From DATMER01 sp034667225 (GTDB taxonomy: Bacteria; Acidobacteriota; Thermoanaerobaculia; Multivoradales; UBA5704), in the NCBI GenBank assembly GCA_034667225.1, contig JAXDKG010000060.1, positions 62,001 to 126,000 of the forward strand: a DNA stretch of 64,000 nt, written 5' to 3'. The notes under the pieces were generated by a model. The model made no database searches. It was not told the DNA's origin and worked only from the letters and a program-made list of their open reading frames with translations. Position 1 is the first letter of the stretch; every line of letters begins with the position of its first letter. Below, piece by piece: positions 61,572 to 64,000 of this stretch. A program made the position numbers and the translations under genes.

Positions 61572-61813
61572 GGATGAATCACCTCCCGGAACAGGTGTAC
61601 GCGCACGGCTTAGTATTTCACCAACCAGCTCTTCCGTCTGTGGCCGTGCTACCCTGATGTCTTGGCGGGATGAGCATTGAAGTTTTATCCAGCTTTCCAT
61701 CTATTTCTCTGCTGTTCTCCTCTCTGTAACGAATCCCGGCGGGCCACGCCGAACAGGACTGAAGCCGAGCCCAAGGGCTCTGACATCCAATGGGGTTGAG
61801 CAAGGAGGATGCG

Positions 61814-62089
61814 ATGAATTCGGATGACATCAGGGGCAAGATCAAGCAGATCATCGGCAATGTAGCGGGGATGGACCCGGGCCGGATCAAGGACGCCGAC
61901 CATCTCCGCAATGACCTGAACCTCGACTCTCTTTCGCTGCTCGAGATCGGAGTGGACGTGGACCTCGCGTTCCAGCTCGGCCTGCCCGACGAGCGCTACA
62001 AGCAGATCGACTCCCTCCCCGGCATGGTGGACCTCGTGCAGGGGAGGATGGTCGAGATGTCCAGCCAGCAGCAGGTGGCTGTGGGATGA
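61814..62089 (+). CDS. Acyl carrier protein of a type II PKS/FAS-like locus
   Basis: 91 aa; AAGGAGG precedes the ATG by 6 nt. The phosphopantetheine site is S39 in LNLDSLSLLEIGVDVD. The rest shows the four-helix pattern of ACPs. It is not the usual housekeeping AcpP sequence (which reads GADSLD). The stop overlaps the start of the ketosynthase gene (ATGA), so it belongs to that pathway. The 242-bp region upstream contains an AT-richer stretch (61676-61730) that is likely to hold the promoter. The product could be an aryl polyene, a type II polyketide or a specialised fatty acid. Confidence 0.9.
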   Translation: MNSDDIRGKIKQIIGNVAGMDPGRIKDADHLRNDLNLDSLSLLEIGVDVDLAFQLGLPDERYKQIDSLPGMVDLVQGRMVEMSSQQQVAVG

Positions 62090-63309
62090 ACCGCAGGATC
62101 GTGGTGACCGGGCTGGGACTGGTCACCCCGATCGGAGCCGGACGGGAAAGGGTGTGGGACGGCCTGCTGGCGGGCCGCTGCGGGTTTTCTTCCGTCGAAT
62201 CGTTCGACACGAGCCGTCACCCTGCCCACGTCGGGGCCGAGATCAAGGGATTCCAGCCGGAGCCGTACATACGCAAGCAGGACCCTGCGAAGCTGGGGCG
62301 GGCCTCCCGCCTGGCCGTCGCCGCCGCGCGCATGGCCATGGAGGACGCCGGGCTCGATCCGGACAGCGTGGATTCCGAGCGCGCCGGGGTCGCCATGGGC
62401 ACCACCTCGGGCGAGCCGCTGGAGGTGGAGCGCTTCGACGATCTCCTCCTCGGCGGCGACGAAGGACAGATCGGGCCGGAGCTGGCCACGGTCTACCCTT
62501 GCCACACCATCGCCACCCACGTCGCCCGGGAGCTGGGCTTCGCGGGCCTGAACGCCATGATCCCCACGGCCTGCGCCGCCGGCAACTACGCGGTGGCCTG
62601 GGCCTACGACGCCATCCGCGCCGGCCGCGCCGAGCTGATGCTCGCCGGCGGCGCCGACGCCTTCTCGCGCATCACCTACACCGGCTTCTCGCGCCTCGGC
62701 GCCATCGCTCCCGACGTCTGCCGGCCGTTCGACCGCAATCGCAAGGGGATGATCCCGGGTGAGGGGGCGGGCGTGCTGGTGCTGGAGCGGCTCGACCGGG
62801 CGCTGGCGCGGGGAGCGCGGATCTACGCCGAGGTGGCCGGCTACGGCCTCTCCTGCGACGCCCATCACATGACGGCTGCGCACCCCGAGGGGGACGGTCC
62901 GGCCCGGGCCATGGAACGCGCTCTCCTGGACGCCAGACTGCGCCCCGAGGACGTCAGCTACGTCAGCGCCCACGGCACCGGCACGCCCACGAACGACAAG
63001 CTGGAGACCTTGGCCGTCTGCCGGATCTTCGGCCCTTCGCCGAAGGTTCCGATCAGCTCCATCAAGTCGATGCTCGGGCACACCATGGGCGCGGCTTCCG
63101 CCATCGAGGCCGCGGTCTGCTCGCTGGCGATCCACACGGGGCGCATCCCTCCCACCGCCAACTTCCTGGAGGCGGACCCGGAGTGCGCACTCGATTGCGT
63201 GCCCAACGAGGCGCGCGAGCTTCGGGTCGAAGTCGCGATGAACAACGCCTACGCCTTCGGCGGAAACAACGCCTCGGTGCTCTTCCGCCGATGCGAGGCC
63301 GCTTCATGA
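62086..63309 (+). CDS. Beta-ketoacyl-ACP synthase (KS-alpha, FabF-like)
   Basis: 407 aa. Catalytic triad C163 (TACAAGNYAV), H296 (SAHGTGTPTND) and H332 (GHTMGAASA) is complete, and the C-terminal NNAYAFGGNN loop is typical. It condenses malonyl-ACP with an acyl starter. Overlaps by ATGA both with the ACP gene upstream and the second ketosynthase gene downstream show a tightly coupled ACP-KS-KS operon. This order is seen in aryl-polyene and type II polyketide loci, so the gene is probably not the housekeeping fabF. Confidence 0.92.
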   Translation: MNRRIVVTGLGLVTPIGAGRERVWDGLLAGRCGFSSVESFDTSRHPAHVGAEIKGFQPEPYIRKQDPAKLGRASRLAVAAARMAMEDAGLDPDSVDSERAGVAMGTTSGEPLEVERFDDLLLGGDEGQIGPELATVYPCHTIATHVARELGFAGLNAMIPTACAAGNYAVAWAYDAIRAGRAELMLAGGADAFSRITYTGFSRLGAIAPDVCRPFDRNRKGMIPGEGAGVLVLERLDRALARGARIYAEVAGYGLSCDAHHMTAAHPEGDGPARAMERALLDARLRPEDVSYVSAHGTGTPTNDKLETLAVCRIFGPSPKVPISSIKSMLGHTMGAASAIEAAVCSLAIHTGRIPPTANFLEADPECALDCVPNEARELRVEVAMNNAYAFGGNNASVLFRRCEAAS

Positions 63310-64000
63310 GGGTGGTCATCACCGGCGCCGGGGCGATCTGCTCGCTGGCCGACTCGGCCGGGGAGCTCCAGGCCGCGTTGCAGGAGGGGCGCAGCGGGCT
63401 CAAGCCCGTCGAGCTGTTCTCGCCCAACGGCCTGGGGCCGCAGCTTGCCGGGGAGATCCGGCCCTTCGAGCCGCGGACCTGGCTGGGGGAGCGCAATCTC
63501 CGGCCGGTCGACCGCACGGCGCGGCTGCTCCTGGCCGCGGCCCAGCAGGCCCTCGACGCGAGCGGGTGGACCCCCGAGCGGCGCCAGGAGTCCGAGGTCG
63601 GCCTGGTGCTCGGGACGATGTACTGCAGCATCCACACGATCTCGGAGTTCGACCGCCGCAACGTCCAGCTCGGGCCGTCCTACGCCAGCCCCTTCGACTT
63701 CGCCAACAGCGTCATCAACGCCGCCGCCGGCCAGGCCGCGATCTGGCACCACCTCTGGGGCGTCAACTCAACGATCGCGGCAGGGGAGGCCTCCGGGCTG
63801 GTGGCCCTGACCACGGCGGCCGATCTGATCCGCGGCGGGCGCGGGGCGGCCGTCCTCGCGGGAGGAGCGGAGGAGCTGTGCCACGAGTCCTACCTGGCGT
63901 TCCACCGCGCCGGCCGTCTCGCCGGCCGCCGCCCGGTGCCCTTCGACGCCCGCCGGGATGGCATGGCGCTCGGCGAAGGCGCGGCGATCCTGGTGCTGGA
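63306..64000 (+). CDS. Second ketosynthase (KS-beta/chain-length-factor-like), partial
   Basis: The first 231 residues are in the window; the gene continues beyond its end. The thiolase fold is clear (VVITGAGAICSLADS, GLVLGTMYCSIHTISEFDRR, PFDFANSVINAAAGQAAIWH, RGGRGAAVLAGGAEE, GMALGEGAAILVLE). At the place of the active-site Cys of KS-alpha, alignment puts E161 (IAAGEASGLVAL), so this protein cannot load an acyl chain. It should pair with the KS-alpha as a chain-length factor or decarboxylating subunit. The stop of KS-alpha overlaps its ATG. Confidence 0.88.
   Translation, partial: MRVVITGAGAICSLADSAGELQAALQEGRSGLKPVELFSPNGLGPQLAGEIRPFEPRTWLGERNLRPVDRTARLLLAAAQQALDASGWTPERRQESEVGLVLGTMYCSIHTISEFDRRNVQLGPSYASPFDFANSVINAAAGQAAIWHHLWGVNSTIAAGEASGLVALTTAADLIRGGRGAAVLAGGAEELCHESYLAFHRAGRLAGRRPVPFDARRDGMALGEGAAILVL

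Overview
The window is GC-rich DNA that most resembles an Acidobacteriota chromosome, possibly of the Thermoanaerobaculia type. I infer this from gene content, because no rRNA marker is present. The pointers are an acidobacterial VWFA-related protein, SBBP beta-propeller and FG-GAP/ASPIC-UnbV secreted proteins, an acidobacterial C-terminal domain on a secreted hydrolase, and several Ser/Thr kinases or regulators fused to TPRs. I saw no rRNA, tRNA, CRISPR array, transposase or prophage gene.

Layout. 1-4 kb: a decayed CcdA-like antitoxin and two large secreted beta-propeller proteins, one ending in a ThuA domain. 4.2-8.5 kb: an iron-uptake operon (PepSY membrane protein, TonB receptor with STN domain, PiuC-type dioxygenase), then a secreted alpha/beta hydrolase. 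9.6-18.8 kb: extracytoplasmic redox genes, with a five-heme cytochrome/TPR protein, a CRTAC1-type protein, two tandem di-heme oxidoreductases and a secreted metallo-beta-lactamase-fold hydrolase. 19-25.6 kb: a TlpA-like thioredoxin coupled to a Ser/Thr kinase, a two-domain glycosyltransferase and a methyltransferase.

25.5-32.3 kb: a four-gene minus-strand cluster that looks like an undescribed RiPP system. It has a B12-type radical SAM maturase of the RiPP C-methyltransferase kind, a 63-aa precursor-like peptide, and two flanking paralogous secreted proteins in which I can read a transglutaminase-like Cys-His-Asp triad. 32.4-41.6 kb: a cyclase-kinase-TPR fusion, a GDSL-like hydrolase, a winged-helix/TPR regulator, a secreted trypsin-like protease with three C-terminal repeats, and a DUF4214-type secreted protein.

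41.7-47.5 kb: a second peptide-type locus. An AraC-like regulator is followed by a 34-aa peptide with seven Cys in its last 14 residues (perfect Shine-Dalgarno), a PqqD/RRE-M50 membrane metalloprotease, a TPR protein, a thioredoxin-like protein without active-site Cys and a secreted Cys-rich protein. 47.5-64 kb: a TipA-like MerR regulator, a PhyH dioxygenase, an inositol monophosphatase, an M23 peptidase with a bactofilin-like partner, an AbiEii-like nucleotidyltransferase with a small partner, RtcA, a PilB/GspE ATPase, a sorbosone-dehydrogenase-like protein, an EamA exporter, the VWFA-related protein, and the start of an ACP/KS-alpha/KS-beta locus that runs off the window.

The most unusual non-coding signal is a set of three arrays of short palindromes repeated every 21 bp in strict register (18833-18958, 35916-36262, 53309-53539). 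Each has its own core sequence, and all lie between genes. Several genes near 49-54 kb also show a TA-N3-T hexamer about 7 nt before the start codon and no Shine-Dalgarno, which suggests leaderless mRNAs.
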